DNA from: Takakia lepidozioides
Lineage: Eukaryota; Streptophyta; Takakiopsida; Takakiales; Takakiaceae
NCBI GenBank assembly: GCA_030704615.1
Contig: CM060731.1
Location: 33,730,001 to 33,790,000, forward strand
Direction of reading: 5' to 3'
Length of the DNA: 60,000 bases
Of this stretch, positions 12,396-23,167 are shown piece by piece. The translations under genes and the position numbers were made by a program. The notes below the pieces were generated by a model. That model saw nothing but the letters and a program-made list of their open reading frames with translations. It was not told where the DNA came from and did not search any database. Each line of letters starts with the position of its first letter. The stretch's first letter is position 1.

Positions 12396-12759
12396 ATAGG
12401 CTACCCCAGAGGTCGCACTTGGGCCTCGACATAGGAGACGCACTTGGATACATTACTACTCAATAAATTCATGGAAAAAAATAAATTGGTTTTTTCAATA
12501 TATGATTGTGTATACAGAAGTACTAATGTAAACTTTTAACTCTTTCATCAAATTCCAATCTCTGAATCGCATTACATTGTTGTTCATTTTGTTCATGTTT
12601 ATAATATTCTTTAAACATTAGTTCATCCATGTACCACAAATTCTTGGACAGATAGGGGATTGCACTTGGACTTAGATGACACTTGACACTTGGGCCAATG
12701 GCACAGGCTACTCTAGTATTGATTAAAAAAATGCATTAATATTAAAATTACTAAAAAAA

Positions 12760-13075
12760 GAGATGGGACCGCTAGCCATGGTTATAAAATACAAAAAATC
12801 AGGCGGGCCAATGGCTTCTTAGGAAAATGAATGAAAAATGGGGACTGCCAGCCTTGGCGGACCCCATTTATTTAAAAATAATTATAATAAATATGCGAGG
12901 CCAATGGCGCCTCAAAGAAATAAAAGAAACCATTTAAAACTGGGGATTTTCCAATGGTAGTCCCCTTCAAAACAAATAGCTTAAAATGTCGCGGACCAAT
13001 CGCGCCTCACATAAATAAAATAAAATAAATCAGAACTATGGACCGCCAACACTGACGGTTCCCACATATATGTTC
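12760..13075. repeat. Array of short imperfect palindromes
   Basis: Imperfect palindromes of about 25-34 bp recur roughly every 50-70 bp, separated by A/T-rich spacers. Two classes alternate: one around ATGGGGACTGCCAG / CTTGGCGGACCCCAT (best at about 12838-12870) and one around GCGAGGCCAATGGCGCCTC (about 12895-12917). The arms drift from unit to unit while the pairing pattern is partly kept. No coding potential is visible. Confidence 0.5.
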
Positions 13076-14332
13076 ATGTAACAATTAAAAAATGGAGAGT
13101 TTGAATAGAATGTTGCTAGGCTTTGGCCCTATTAGCTATTATTATTTTCTTTCTTTAAATGGATGTCATTTAGTAATTCTACATTTGATTAAAAGAAGTG
13201 ATGACACTATTGTTACTGTAGACGCATGAGGCACCATTAGGCCATGACACATGTAGCCCACGAGCATGAAAGAAAATAAAGAAGATGACATAGGGCCGAC
13301 CCCGCCTCTGTAGGTAATTTAATTAAATCCCTTAATGTCATTTTTGAACTAGACTTCTAATTATTTGCAGCTAAGATTTAGGTGCATATTTATATGTCTA
13401 TAAACATTACTTCACATTCTTCCAATTTTCAAAGTCGCCTTAATAGTTCTCATTTAAATTTGCTATTCTATCTCACGCTCAGGCAAAATCCCTTTAGTAC
13501 ACCCCAGTAAGTTGAATTTACCTATGAACTCTATTAAGTATAGCTTGGCGGAGTCTGACAGATACACCTCCGAGTGTATATCCTGACATATTTCGACAAA
13601 TACACCTCAGCGGAATCCGATGATGTCTTCTATGCCTGGATGAACATACCCCGGACTCGTATACCACGAATGAATATTTCCCTAACTCCCTCGACTATAC
13701 CCCAGATTCTGCTAGCTACATCCAGGACTCTCCCAACTATATCATAGGAGGCGCGTGCTAGACCGGGAGCCTACCAACATGAGCTTGTGAGCCCGTGTCT
13801 GGCTAGGCTCATGTGAGCCTACCGTCTCGGAAGCATGGGGGCCTATAACTGCGGGGGACACATATTACCGTGGGAACCTAAACTCTAAGTCCTAAACCCT
13901 AAACCCGATTTGGCTTTGCTTTGTCATCGACCTTCCCAACCTTAGCTTTATCACTGACATTTTTCTCCAGGCAGACCTAATCAAACCACATTTTAAAATT
14001 CATAGGTTTTTTTTTTACCACTTATTTGTATTGAAACGTTTTTTTCCCCACAACAACGTCCTCAATTGCCATCTTCTTGTCTCCATACATTGGTTCTCAA
14101 ATGGAACAAATTTCTCATATAGGTACAGTCAGTGTCCCTTGGGAATTATGTCGTCAAATGCATTGTTGTATATGCAACGTGTTCTTTATGTCTTAATTTT
14201 TCACATAAATCAACAAACGCTACTAAAAGTAAATTATATGTTTGCTCATGCATACTCAGCTACTCAATTGTCAAATCACTGTACTTACGTCCCTTGGGAG
14301 TTATTCTCCTTCCTACCAACGTATTATGACAA
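13076..14332. other. Region without a recognisable gene; two telomere-like units
   Basis: I see no gene. 13540-13760 holds diverged repeats around words such as ATACACCTC and CTATACCCC. 13765-13840 repeats GAGCCTACC and GTGAGCC in both orientations. CCTAAACCCTAAACCC at 13891-13906 is just over two plant telomere-type units. Open frames at 14031-14345 are not recognised, though they directly precede a MULE fragment and may be part of it. Confidence 0.45.
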
Positions 14333-15250
14333 ATGCGGTGTATGACATGCAGTCCAAGGATTAGACTTGCAGGTCCTCATGATGGAATCCTGAAATCGCA
14401 TTGTGTTCCTCAGCCTATTTTAGAGGATTCATGGTTGACAGTGCTCAAGCCAATTTCAATGTTGTGTGCGTATGTATTTGACTTTGATCTGAAGGTGCCT
14501 ATACTCGATAGAGAGCACATATGTCTGTTCCACTAGATACAATCGCTCAAAAAACGTAAAAAGTCGGACATAAAGCCTGAGCATTAGGCGTATATTAGGT
14601 TGTATAAATAACAGAAGAATGCAACAAACTAGACTCCATATACTAGACATTGCGAGCGTGATGGTTGTTGTTGGGTCGGAGAACAGTATAAGAGCACTAC
14701 ATGAGTGGCTTGTGTTTTAGCATTTTTGCTACAAACATTGGGGGGCTTGCATGATAGCAATAAGTTCATCTTCTTCCCCGGTTGTCCTTGCAAGTTTCGA
14801 CTACAAATACCCAGTTAAAAATGAGTGCGTTGACGAACGCAATTCGGCACACTCCCTCACAACTATATAGGAAGAGTCATCTGCATAAAGCATGTTGCGT
14901 GGATTAGTGTTGTGATTTCCGACATAGCTTGGAAAATGCATGCGTCAATGCACGCTATTCTGTTTCATGTTGGAGACATGTTTGTCACAACTATAGAGTT
15001 CAAAAGTCATACAGAAAATAGTCAGTTTGTCTTTATAAATGGACCATTCTCTTGTTTCATCAAAGTTTTTCAACCACATTGCTTATTCTTTTTTCTTTGC
15101 AAACCATGCCATTTCAGGATATTGCATATATGCCTTCATGCAATCTTGCTAAGAGCATGCACAATGTATGGTTGCAACAATAATTAGGAAAATCTGGACG
15201 TGACTTGTATATAGAAACACCGGATATAATGCTCGTTAACATTGGTGGTC
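14333..15250 (+). pseudogene. MULE transposase central fragment, heavily decayed
   Basis: The translation matches, in the same order, the MULE copy on the minus strand at 28529-34019. TCSPRIR matches TCNPRIR near 32450. DREHICLFH and IQSLKK match the segment containing RERTCPFHW and TQSLEKH near 32280. The plus-strand frame near 14662-14760 matches the RALEDWLAFWHF region near 29870. MPSCNL and HNVWLQQ near 15135-15180 match MPSCNLAETIHNAWLQQ near 29690. Stops and frameshifts are frequent, and the first-to-second catalytic region has degenerated. It is an old relative of the better copy. Confidence 0.65.
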
Positions 15251-17294
15251 TGACGTCAAATACAAATATGATTGGCTATTGTTCACAGGGTGAAACCTGT
15301 TGTCATTATCTCTCCTCCGTCACTTAATGTGTCTTTGTGGTCGGGTTCAAATCCTGATGTAGAACTACATTCATTGATAACCATGAAAATGTAAGACTAC
15401 TAAATTAATACAAATAATATCATAGTTACATACAACAATGATGTTTTCAATGTTTTTGCAATTTAAGGACATTGATATTGGGAAGAATAAAGATCATGTG
15501 AAGCAGATGGCCCATAAGCTAGTTGACACTAAGAAGATCAGCAATCCTGAAATTTCCGAAAATCGAGGTACTCGCCACCAATTGTCTGATGTTTCAGAAG
15601 GTTTTCGTACTAGAGATGCACGAGATGATTTACATATATTGCGAGAGACTTTGTGGTCTAAAGACTTTGAGATCTCGGTGTGAATCTGGATCATATAGAT
15701 GATCTCCAGCACTGTCTTTGCCCGATGAGAAAGAAAGTTGATGGTTTTATTTGAGAGATTATTGACATTCATATAACGTCTCATGATAGACAACTCACAT
15801 TCAGAGAGAGAGAGAGAGAGCATCTCATGAGAAAGAGAGAGCAAGCGGTGAGGCGCGATAAAGACTATGACATATGTTGCATTGTTGTCAAACTGTTTTG
15901 TCCCTGTTGCTTGTATTCATTGAGTGGTGCAATCTAGTCATATTCCTCTAATGAGCCACAAGTATCTCGGCTATAGATATCTTGTCGGCCGAGATATTTG
16001 AGACTTGATATAATAGGTGCAATAGTTCAAGCCCATCAGACAGATGTTGAGGGGGGTTGTACAAGATTCACGGATAGGTTTGACACTAATTAGGGATTGA
16101 CTCTCATTAAAGATTATTTGTCGGTCTTCCACCTTGTGGCATATCACATAGGGTGGATGTTGCGAGTCGTATTAGAGATATAGTTGTCAGGTTGCGGGTT
16201 CCGATCACCACATTTCATAACTTCCATATCATATCACCATTACTAGTCGTGGGTTTGGTATTCAAGGTGATTGTATTAGACAGATCAACATCTGAGATTG
16301 CAAATACACAGTCGAGAGGTGAAGCTAGAGGGTCGACAGACTTAAGCTAGAGAGAGGGGGACGAGACTTGATAGTTCAGAGATGAGCGTGAGAGACATGG
16401 GTTAGCTTGAAAGAGCGACACGAGAGACTAAAGTTGATTATCAAGAAATATGAGTTCTTGACAGCTTGAGCTCCAGATAGCGATACGGGAGGTGGAGAGA
16501 GAGTGGTAGGTCTTGACTGAGAGACAAAGACATTTGGCGGATGATACAACTATGTTATGAGACCCTCGAGACCAGTCATAGTCATTTGCATGTTATGATC
16601 ATCATAGCCCGCATACGCCCTCTCAGTAGCCATGATCCATACTCGATCCATCGGAGATAAAGATGGACATCAACTTTATTCACAGTTCCATTCAAATCTC
16701 GCATGAGCAGTGGACAATTGTTACTTTCACAATGGATGGCACGATTGGTAGGCGAGTTCATTTAGCTCATGTTCTTCCTTGGGATGCATCCACCACTGCT
16801 TCAGTCACTCTTGTTTTTACATTTGGATCAGGTTGAATACACTTGAATACTGATAAATAATTAGTTCATGCTGAAAGACCTAGTATATAATGTGGACTCA
16901 ATATTAATAATTCGATCTCGGGAGACGCGATGTCGGAGCTCTGTGGTTTGCGGTGAGAGTGCGCCCCCAACGGTCTCCCTTCCGGGCCTCTCCATCGCAT
17001 ACATCGGCTACCTCCCTATCGTTTGGGGGAAAAACCAATAGCATAACCCAAACCTCAGGAGCTTCAGCTACGTGGGATACTAACTTTATTGATCACTTCT
17101 CAGTCTGGATCACAGAAATTCAAGTTTCCCATTTTGCAAACCCACCATCATCACCTCTTCATCCTGGATCTCTCTCTTAACTCTCCCACAAGTAAGCGGC
17201 GCATTTCAAAGCCCCTGCAGTCGCCGTCAACTTCATGACACTTAACTTCGCCCCTGCCACCTAGTCGGGGCCCCCAGTGGCCAAAACCAGCTAC
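15251..17294. other. Region without a recognisable gene
   Basis: I see no gene. A (GA)n run is near 15800-15830, and 16300-16550 is rich in GAGAGA and GACGAGA words. An 81-codon plus-strand frame at 15438-15683 and a 65-codon frame at 16153-16350 are unrecognised. The segment before 17295 may be the interrupted 5' flank of the L1-like sequence that resumes at 19477, but this is inference. Confidence 0.4.
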
Positions 17295-19472
17295 TGTAGT
17301 GTGAAAAGAAGGGGGCATAAATCCCCTTCTAGTTAACTCCTAAATTGTTCCTTACCCAAATACACACTTACTGCCCTAAGACTCACACCACACTTAATCA
17401 CTCCTACTCTATTCATGATCAGAGATTGGGTACCCTCATCCACGCCGCAGCGGAAGAGAAGACATGGACAGGGGTTGAGAAGTTTCTCAAACTTATAACT
17501 TGGCTCATTTGTAAACAGGGTATTGCATATGCCAGGGTTCTATTTCCTAAATGTTTCAAGACATACATTATCACAAAATCAGGTTAGCCAGCACCCATGA
17601 AGGGCAATCCCTTCATAATACTGGCAGGCCAGTTCCATGAAATACACATCAAGTTTTATGGTCACTGGTTCAACTACAACGGGCTTTGGGTTTTTCACAC
17701 ACACATAGCCTCACTTTGATGATCCACCATTCCTCTTTCAAGATCTCTTTTCCCCATCCCTTTGCATCAAGGACATATGACACTTTCAACCCTCTCAATC
17801 CCTTCTTGCAGATACAAAATGGGCTACCAATAATCACCCTCAAGTGATCTTCTCTGTTGCAGCCCTCAGCCCCTGCATGCTTCTCAGTAATCATGCAATC
17901 AGCAGCCAACAGGTTTACTTCCACCTGATTCATTCTCTCTGAAAATGCTACTGCCTAACCTAATTATATGCATGTTGCCCTCATTGTAAGTCATGGGCAC
18001 TTCTTCTTTACTCAACCTCATTCACATCCTCCCAAAATAGGAAGCATCCTATGTTTAAGAACTGACTTCCCAACTTCTTGCAGCACTCCACATAACTTCC
18101 ACCGTGCCTCACTTTCTCTCTACCACCAGGACTGGTATGAATTCCAGAAGTCTCCATTCCATTTGCCAAAATCTTTTTCTATCTCCCTCATTTCCATTGA
18201 GAGTATCTCTACCAAAATTCCATAGCAACTATCCCTAAGTAAGAGAAGAGACCTGCATCTACGAACTTAGCTCTCTTATACTCCAGCTGAAGCGGTGGGA
18301 TTGCCTGCCCGAAATGGCACCTCACCATCTCTGTCAGCAGCTCCCCTACTCCTCTTGTCGTCTGAATGCCACGTTGTAAAACAAAGATCTATGCATGTCA
18401 GATCCTGTCATTGCTCTGCCACTCCACCTTTCAGATATTTCGTCGATTCAAGCGTTCAGTGAGTCATGACGGCTCTGTTTCAACCTATGGCAGTAACCTT
18501 GTCGCTTGCCAACTAACTACCCTATCCTACTATCTCTGCTAATCTACCCTACGATCTGATATGATAACAAGCAGACAGTCATCATCTGAAAGCTTCTTGC
18601 TCTATACATTTCACTCCTTTGCCTCCTTATTTACAGATAACCTGTACCACTGTCCACAAGCCAACGCCCTCATGCTGGCGATTGCATCAATCAACATGTG
18701 GTCAAGTCAGTAATCCCATCGCTGCCCGTCATCTGGCAGCAATTGCTTCTCCCACAAGTGCAGCTTTCAATAATCGCACATGAATGCAATGGCGGCAGTA
18801 TCAGTTTGCACTCCCTACCTCTGGCAGATGCTCGTCGTGATGGAGCTACTCCATTACTTTAACTAGCCTTTGATTGTGCCAGCAACCCCACCTTTCTATT
18901 CCCTGTCAGCAGGCCGTTTCCCTTGCAAGTTCATCCTCCCTGTCATCGTGGTCATGAGAGTAACGACGGCACTGCCGCCCCTCCACCGAGCTGCTTTCCC
19001 CGCAACTCCTACATCTTCAGAGGTCAAATCACAGGCAGCACCGCCTCAATGCCTTCATTACTTCTGTCAGTAGCACATGATATTACTTGCCCTTCATGAA
19101 TCGTCCTGCAACACTCCCTCTCTTCAAAACTATGAAACGATTACTGCATCGCCTCCCTTCACCTGGCTTGAGCAAAATTACCTAGTTGTTCCCTGCACGA
19201 TTATCCTCCAGCAAGCCCTAAGCTTCCTCGACCCGTGTTTCTATGGTAATCACCAGCGATGAAAGCCATTCATCCTATGGATGAAAAAGGCGCATTTCAT
19301 GACTTAGCCACATTTTGTCCTGGCAGCGTAATAGCATATTGTGCCCATGGAATTAACTGTAGGCATGGATACTTCCCTCCTTGTTATTAGCACCAGGGCT
19401 CTCCCTTTGTAGTAATGCCGAATCCTGATGCCAAACAATATTTCACTGTTACTCCCCTGCATTCACACTACA
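17295..19472 (+). mobile_element. Solo LTR, 2.18 kb, copy 1
   Basis: The unit begins TGTAGTGTGA and ends TTCACACTACA, the TG...CA ends with a short inverted repeat expected of a long terminal repeat. A perfect 4-bp duplication CTAC flanks it (17291-17294 and 19473-19476). A second copy of nearly the same length lies on the minus strand at 29987-32172 with its own different 4-bp duplication GCCT. Matching sequence is visible at both ends: the CATCCACGCCGCAGCGGAAG word near 17433, and the last 230 bp containing TCATGACTTAGCCA near 19298. No gag or pol is inside. I read it as a solo LTR left by LTR-LTR recombination; a small non-coding LTR element is the alternative. Orientation is arbitrary. 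Confidence 0.75.
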
Positions 19473-19932
19473 CTACCCCAAACCCCCTCCACACTCTCAC
19501 TATCGTTTCTCACCCACTCTCTAAGTCGTCCCGTCTCAGCTCTTATCTCTCAAAACTCTATTCAGTGCTCCACTGCGAACAGTCTTGTTTTCGTGTCTTC
19601 TTCTTAACTCTCCTTCCTAAGTTTCTCTTCTCCCCGGTATGGGTCCTCTCAATGCCTCGCAGCACTGTCGCAACTCCAACTCCTGGAAACGGAGCCATCC
19701 AGCCCCATCCAGAACCCCGCTGATCACCCGACCCCAGCCATCCTCAGGAACATGATTCTTCCTGACCCACCAGGCTCAGGCGATCCTTCCACATCAGCTT
19801 CAGGCCAGGAGGTCAGACTCCCCCATGCTCGTGTCACACCATCTACAGACCAGGAGGCCGGGAACCCCCATATACAAGATACAGCCCGCACGTTAGCAAG
19901 TACAAGCTCGTCAGGGGGAAATCGCTCCAACC

Positions 19933-21079
19933 ATGGACAACACACCCCTGGACGAACATGCCTTTCTGTTGAAGGAAGATTTGGAAGAACATGAGGCGAT
20001 GGCATGCGAATGGGATCTTATCTCCATGAATGTACCTCAGATGCGCAAGAGAGTGGTATCTATGGAAGAAAGAGGCATCCTGGCCCACTTTCTAGGGAGA
20101 AAAGTTGGCCGAGCATATGTCCGAGACTGGGCGACTCGCCACTTTGGGGGAGCAGGGAGCTAAAGCAACACTTCTGCCACTACAAGGGTAGGGGGTTTTT
20201 CTCAATTGCATTTGAAAACCAGGCAGCTGCAGCACAAGCCCTCAATTTTAATCCTCACCTATATGGGTTCAACGTCAATATCTTCCCTTGGTCATCCAAC
20301 ATGGGCAACCGGAATGGAAAATTGTGGGGACCAAGAATTGTATCAGTACCATTCATTCCAGATCAATATCTACCCAACCTCCCTGATATAGCCAACCACT
20401 TTGGGTTTTATCTGGGCTGCATCTCAGTATTCGACCCCTTCATGTGTATGGACAATATCTCGAACGATCCGGCTTGGAGAGCCACCACCATTGCCTCAAG
20501 AGTGAATGACTTGGGTAGTGCAAAATTTGATTTAATGATGCCGATGAGGCTGTCTTTCCGCCCTATGTCAGGCTACCAATTGATGAGGAAGGTAACTACT
20601 TCACCATCAGGCTTATTGAGGATACATCATCACAAGCGTGCTTCAACTGTGGAAAGTTGGGCCACATCAAAGCACAATGCAAAGCACAGAATAGGAGAAG
20701 ATCCAGTGTCAAAAACCATCATACAACCCCCCAATCGGCCAACAGGTATGATGCAAACACACCACCAAGGCAGTCTGCAAGCTTTGTAAGGAGGGAACAG
20801 CCAAAGGGCCTCTCCCCAACCGATTTGCTGCAGATGCATGGGCTTGCCGAGGAGGAAGCAACACAGCCCAAAAGCACCAGCCCCTTACTCAGAGTAAACA
20901 AAAAGCTAAGACAACATGATGATCCTATGCAAGCGGAAGCATCACCAAAAAAGGCTTCTTGGAATTCCAAAGGGAAATGGATCCCAATGCAGAATGCACT
21001 ACCTTCTCCAACTCCACCCCTGGCGGACACAGGTATCCTCCCCAACCAGCGTAGCTACGGCGTGAGCCCAGCCCCATGA
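19933..21079 (+). pseudogene. L1-like non-LTR retrotransposon ORF1, frameshifted
   Basis: This encodes a nucleic-acid-binding ORF1 of plant L1 type. Three frames in succession carry one protein. 19933-20163 has the acidic N-terminus (MDNTPLDEHAFLLKED). About 20161-20600 has a DUF4283-like core with GFFSIAFEN and VNIFPWSSNMG. About 20600-21079 has a CCHC zinc knuckle CFNCGKLGHIKAQCK at 20639-20683 followed by a Ser/Gln-rich tail ending at the stop at 21077. Frameshifts are near 20165 and 20600. No ORF2 (endonuclease/reverse transcriptase) follows; the sequence changes abruptly after 21080. The 5' side is interrupted by the solo LTR at 17295-19472. It is inactive as it stands. Confidence 0.65.
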
Positions 21080-21433
21080 GCCTGGGAGCTGAGCTCACGT
21101 TGTAGCTGCAAAGCGTGAGCGGCACAAATCTGCTGGAGAAGCAGGTCCTATAGGCGAGGATTGCAAGAAGAGGGCCTATTACCGTGGACAAAACAAAGGG
21201 GGCCACCATGTCTGCAATGCCTGCACAAAAAGAGGAATATGAAAATATGGCAGAATTGAGCTCAGAATGATTGACACACTTTATTTCAATTCATAGATAG
21301 ACGCTTTCAATGAATGGCATGTGCATTTGCCCTGGTTCCGTGAACGAAATGTATGTGTTTGTCCTAAATGCAAAGTCTTCACACGGTAACCTGGAAACCA
21401 GCGTGGGAAGCGGGCATGGCTCGTATGTGTTCA

Positions 21434-22147
21434 AAGAGAATTTGGCGGAGCCCTACGTGAGGTGTCCCGTTGCAGAAGGGTGATGACTTCTCGGTAGCCT
21501 AGTGTGGCTTGGTGAATGAATTGGTTTCTCTTACCGTCGCAACACATAATTACAAGGTATATGTAATATTGATGCTTGCAGGGGACCCACTTCCCTCTCA
21601 TGCCGAGAGCGCCCTCATGCATCGTTACAAAATCCGGACAAGTGCAAGTAGGGAAATTCCCCACGGTAACTTGATATTCTTTGCCATGAAGAACTGAGCC
21701 AATAGACAGCACTGTGTAAATCCGTCCATACCCCGGGGCAGGGACTTCGGTGATACGAGCCACCCGAGCCTGCAAAATTCTAGCCGATTCCATCTTGCAT
21801 TCGTGATCTGCACCCGAAGCGACACGGCGCACTGTTTTTTCCATCTCTTTTTGTTGGGTGGGAGTCGGCACCGGGTGGAGGCATTGCCGGAGCATGTGGC
21901 ACATCTGTGCCGACAGTGCATAAGGGCACCACTTGGGATCGTGCAAGACAAAACCCTCCCTCCTCCAGCATGCTTATCTCGGTTGTTGACAGCGACGTCC
22001 CAAGTTTCACAGGCCAAATTGCGGGGGGAGGGGGTTTCATTATCACCAAAGGACAAACTGTTCCCTTGACGCATCGTGCCATATCGTCTGGGCAGAACCA
22101 GAACTTGTGGTCCTTTGACTCCCCACTATGATAAGGTCGGAACAACC
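21434..22147 (-). pseudogene. MULE transposase C-terminal part with SWIM finger, truncated by element A
   Basis: Reading down the minus strand from 22147: KDHKFWFCPDD (about 22110), then in another frame a segment ending at a SWIM-type zinc finger, FPTCTCPDF (about 21650) with the closing CKH in WVPCKHQYY (about 21575), and a C-terminal tail to the stop at 21431. The CxC...CxH pattern is intact. SWIM fingers are typical C-terminal modules of plant Mutator-like transposases. A frameshift lies near 21850. The N-terminal two thirds are absent: the right edge is exactly the LTR start of element A at 22148. Confidence 0.7.
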
Positions 22148-23128
22148 TGTCGCGCGGCTTTTACTCACCCATCCCTTCGCTATCCGAGGCGGAAACTCCA
22201 AGATAGAAGAGTTGGAAATCTCTAAGTACTCAGCCCGCGCAGAACAATCAGTCATGACCTACAGCTAGTGTATCATGGGGGTGTTTCCTATTTGTTTCCT
22301 TTTCCGCATTCATCTTAGCTACCTTACCATTTATAATTAAGTATCAGTTTGCTTCATCAATTTATCGGTTTCCTTCACTCCTCCATTCAATCCACAGCTT
22401 CACTCAGATCTCTCTACACAGTGTGATTGTATCGTATAATTATCAGATTATGATTTATCAGGTATCAGGCCGAAGCCATTGTGTCTCTATTCTCCTCTAC
22501 AATATCCCTACCGCTTTGCATATAACAAGCATCTACTAATCCTCTTTCCTCCTTCATCGTGCTCTCCGACCTCCGCTCCCGTCTGACTCCGAAATCCTCC
22601 TCCCCGAATAATAATCCTCTTCTCATTCCCCGTTCTTCCCTTTATCTTCCTATCCGTAGTTCTAACCGTTTCCCTCACTAACCGTCGCTTGTGAACTAAC
22701 ATGTTCCCCACAGTCGTTCCCTGTCCTGCTCTCCGTTCCCTATGATCGTGACTGCTGTGTCAAGCTGTGACTGGCTGTGTGAAACTGTGACGGGCTGTGA
22801 CTGGCTGTGTGGGCTGTGTGGGCTGTGTCGACTGTGTTTGGCTGTGTCAGGCTGTGACTGGCTGTGTCGGCTGTGTCGGGCTGTGATTGGCTGTGTGGGC
22901 TGTGTCGGCTGTGTCGACTGTGACGACTGTGATGGGCTGTGTTGGCTGTGTCGGCTGTGACGACTGTGACGGGCTGTGTCGGCTGTGTCGACTGTGACGA
23001 CTGTGTAACCCCCCTCTACAGTGCGTTGCTGTCACCCCTAAGGCTCCTGTTGGTCTCAGTCTGTGCAAAAATTAAGGGTACCCTACAGATCCCATATAAG
23101 TGTCTAAGTCCCCTACAGTCCTCTAACA
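22148..23128 (-). repeat. 3' LTR of element A, copy 1 (981 bp)
   Basis: On the element strand the LTR starts TGTTAGAGG (at 23128) and ends CGACA (at 22148), giving the canonical TG...CA ends. The copy at 47639-48480 is the same sequence with about 140 bp fewer, most of the difference being in the internal GCTGTG array. The shared left 110 bp (for example CTTTTACTCACCCATCCC) is almost identical between copies. Confidence 0.75.
22745..23005 (+). repeat. GCTGTG minisatellite inside the element A LTR
   Basis: About 260 bp of 8-10-bp units built on GGCTGTG followed by TCG, ACTG or ATTG. It gives a spurious cysteine-rich frame on the plus strand and a His/Thr/Gln-rich frame on the minus strand. 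The matching array in copy 2 (48255-48365) is only about 105 bp long. Confidence 0.9.
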
Positions 23129-23146
23129 TTTACCCCTTCCTCCCTC
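23129..23146 (-). other. Polypurine tract of element A, copy 1
   Basis: On the element strand this reads GAGGGAGGAAGGGGTAAA immediately before the LTR start TGTTAG. That is the expected position and composition of the primer for plus-strand DNA synthesis. Copy 2 has the equivalent purine run at 48481-48497. Confidence 0.7.
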
Positions 23147-23167
23147 AAAAAGCCGTGTCCTCACGGT

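Noticed and set aside
17295-19472. Reading the 2.18-kb repeat as a DNA transposon because its ends are inverted repeats GTAGTGTGA/TCACACTAC.
   Set aside because: With the outer T and A included, both copies show TG...CA ends and exact 4-bp duplications (CTAC, GCCT), which fits an LTR. The 8-9-bp flanks match only imperfectly.
22742-22960. Cysteine-rich open frame on the plus strand.
   Set aside because: It is a translation of the GCTGTG minisatellite; the other frames are equally repetitive.
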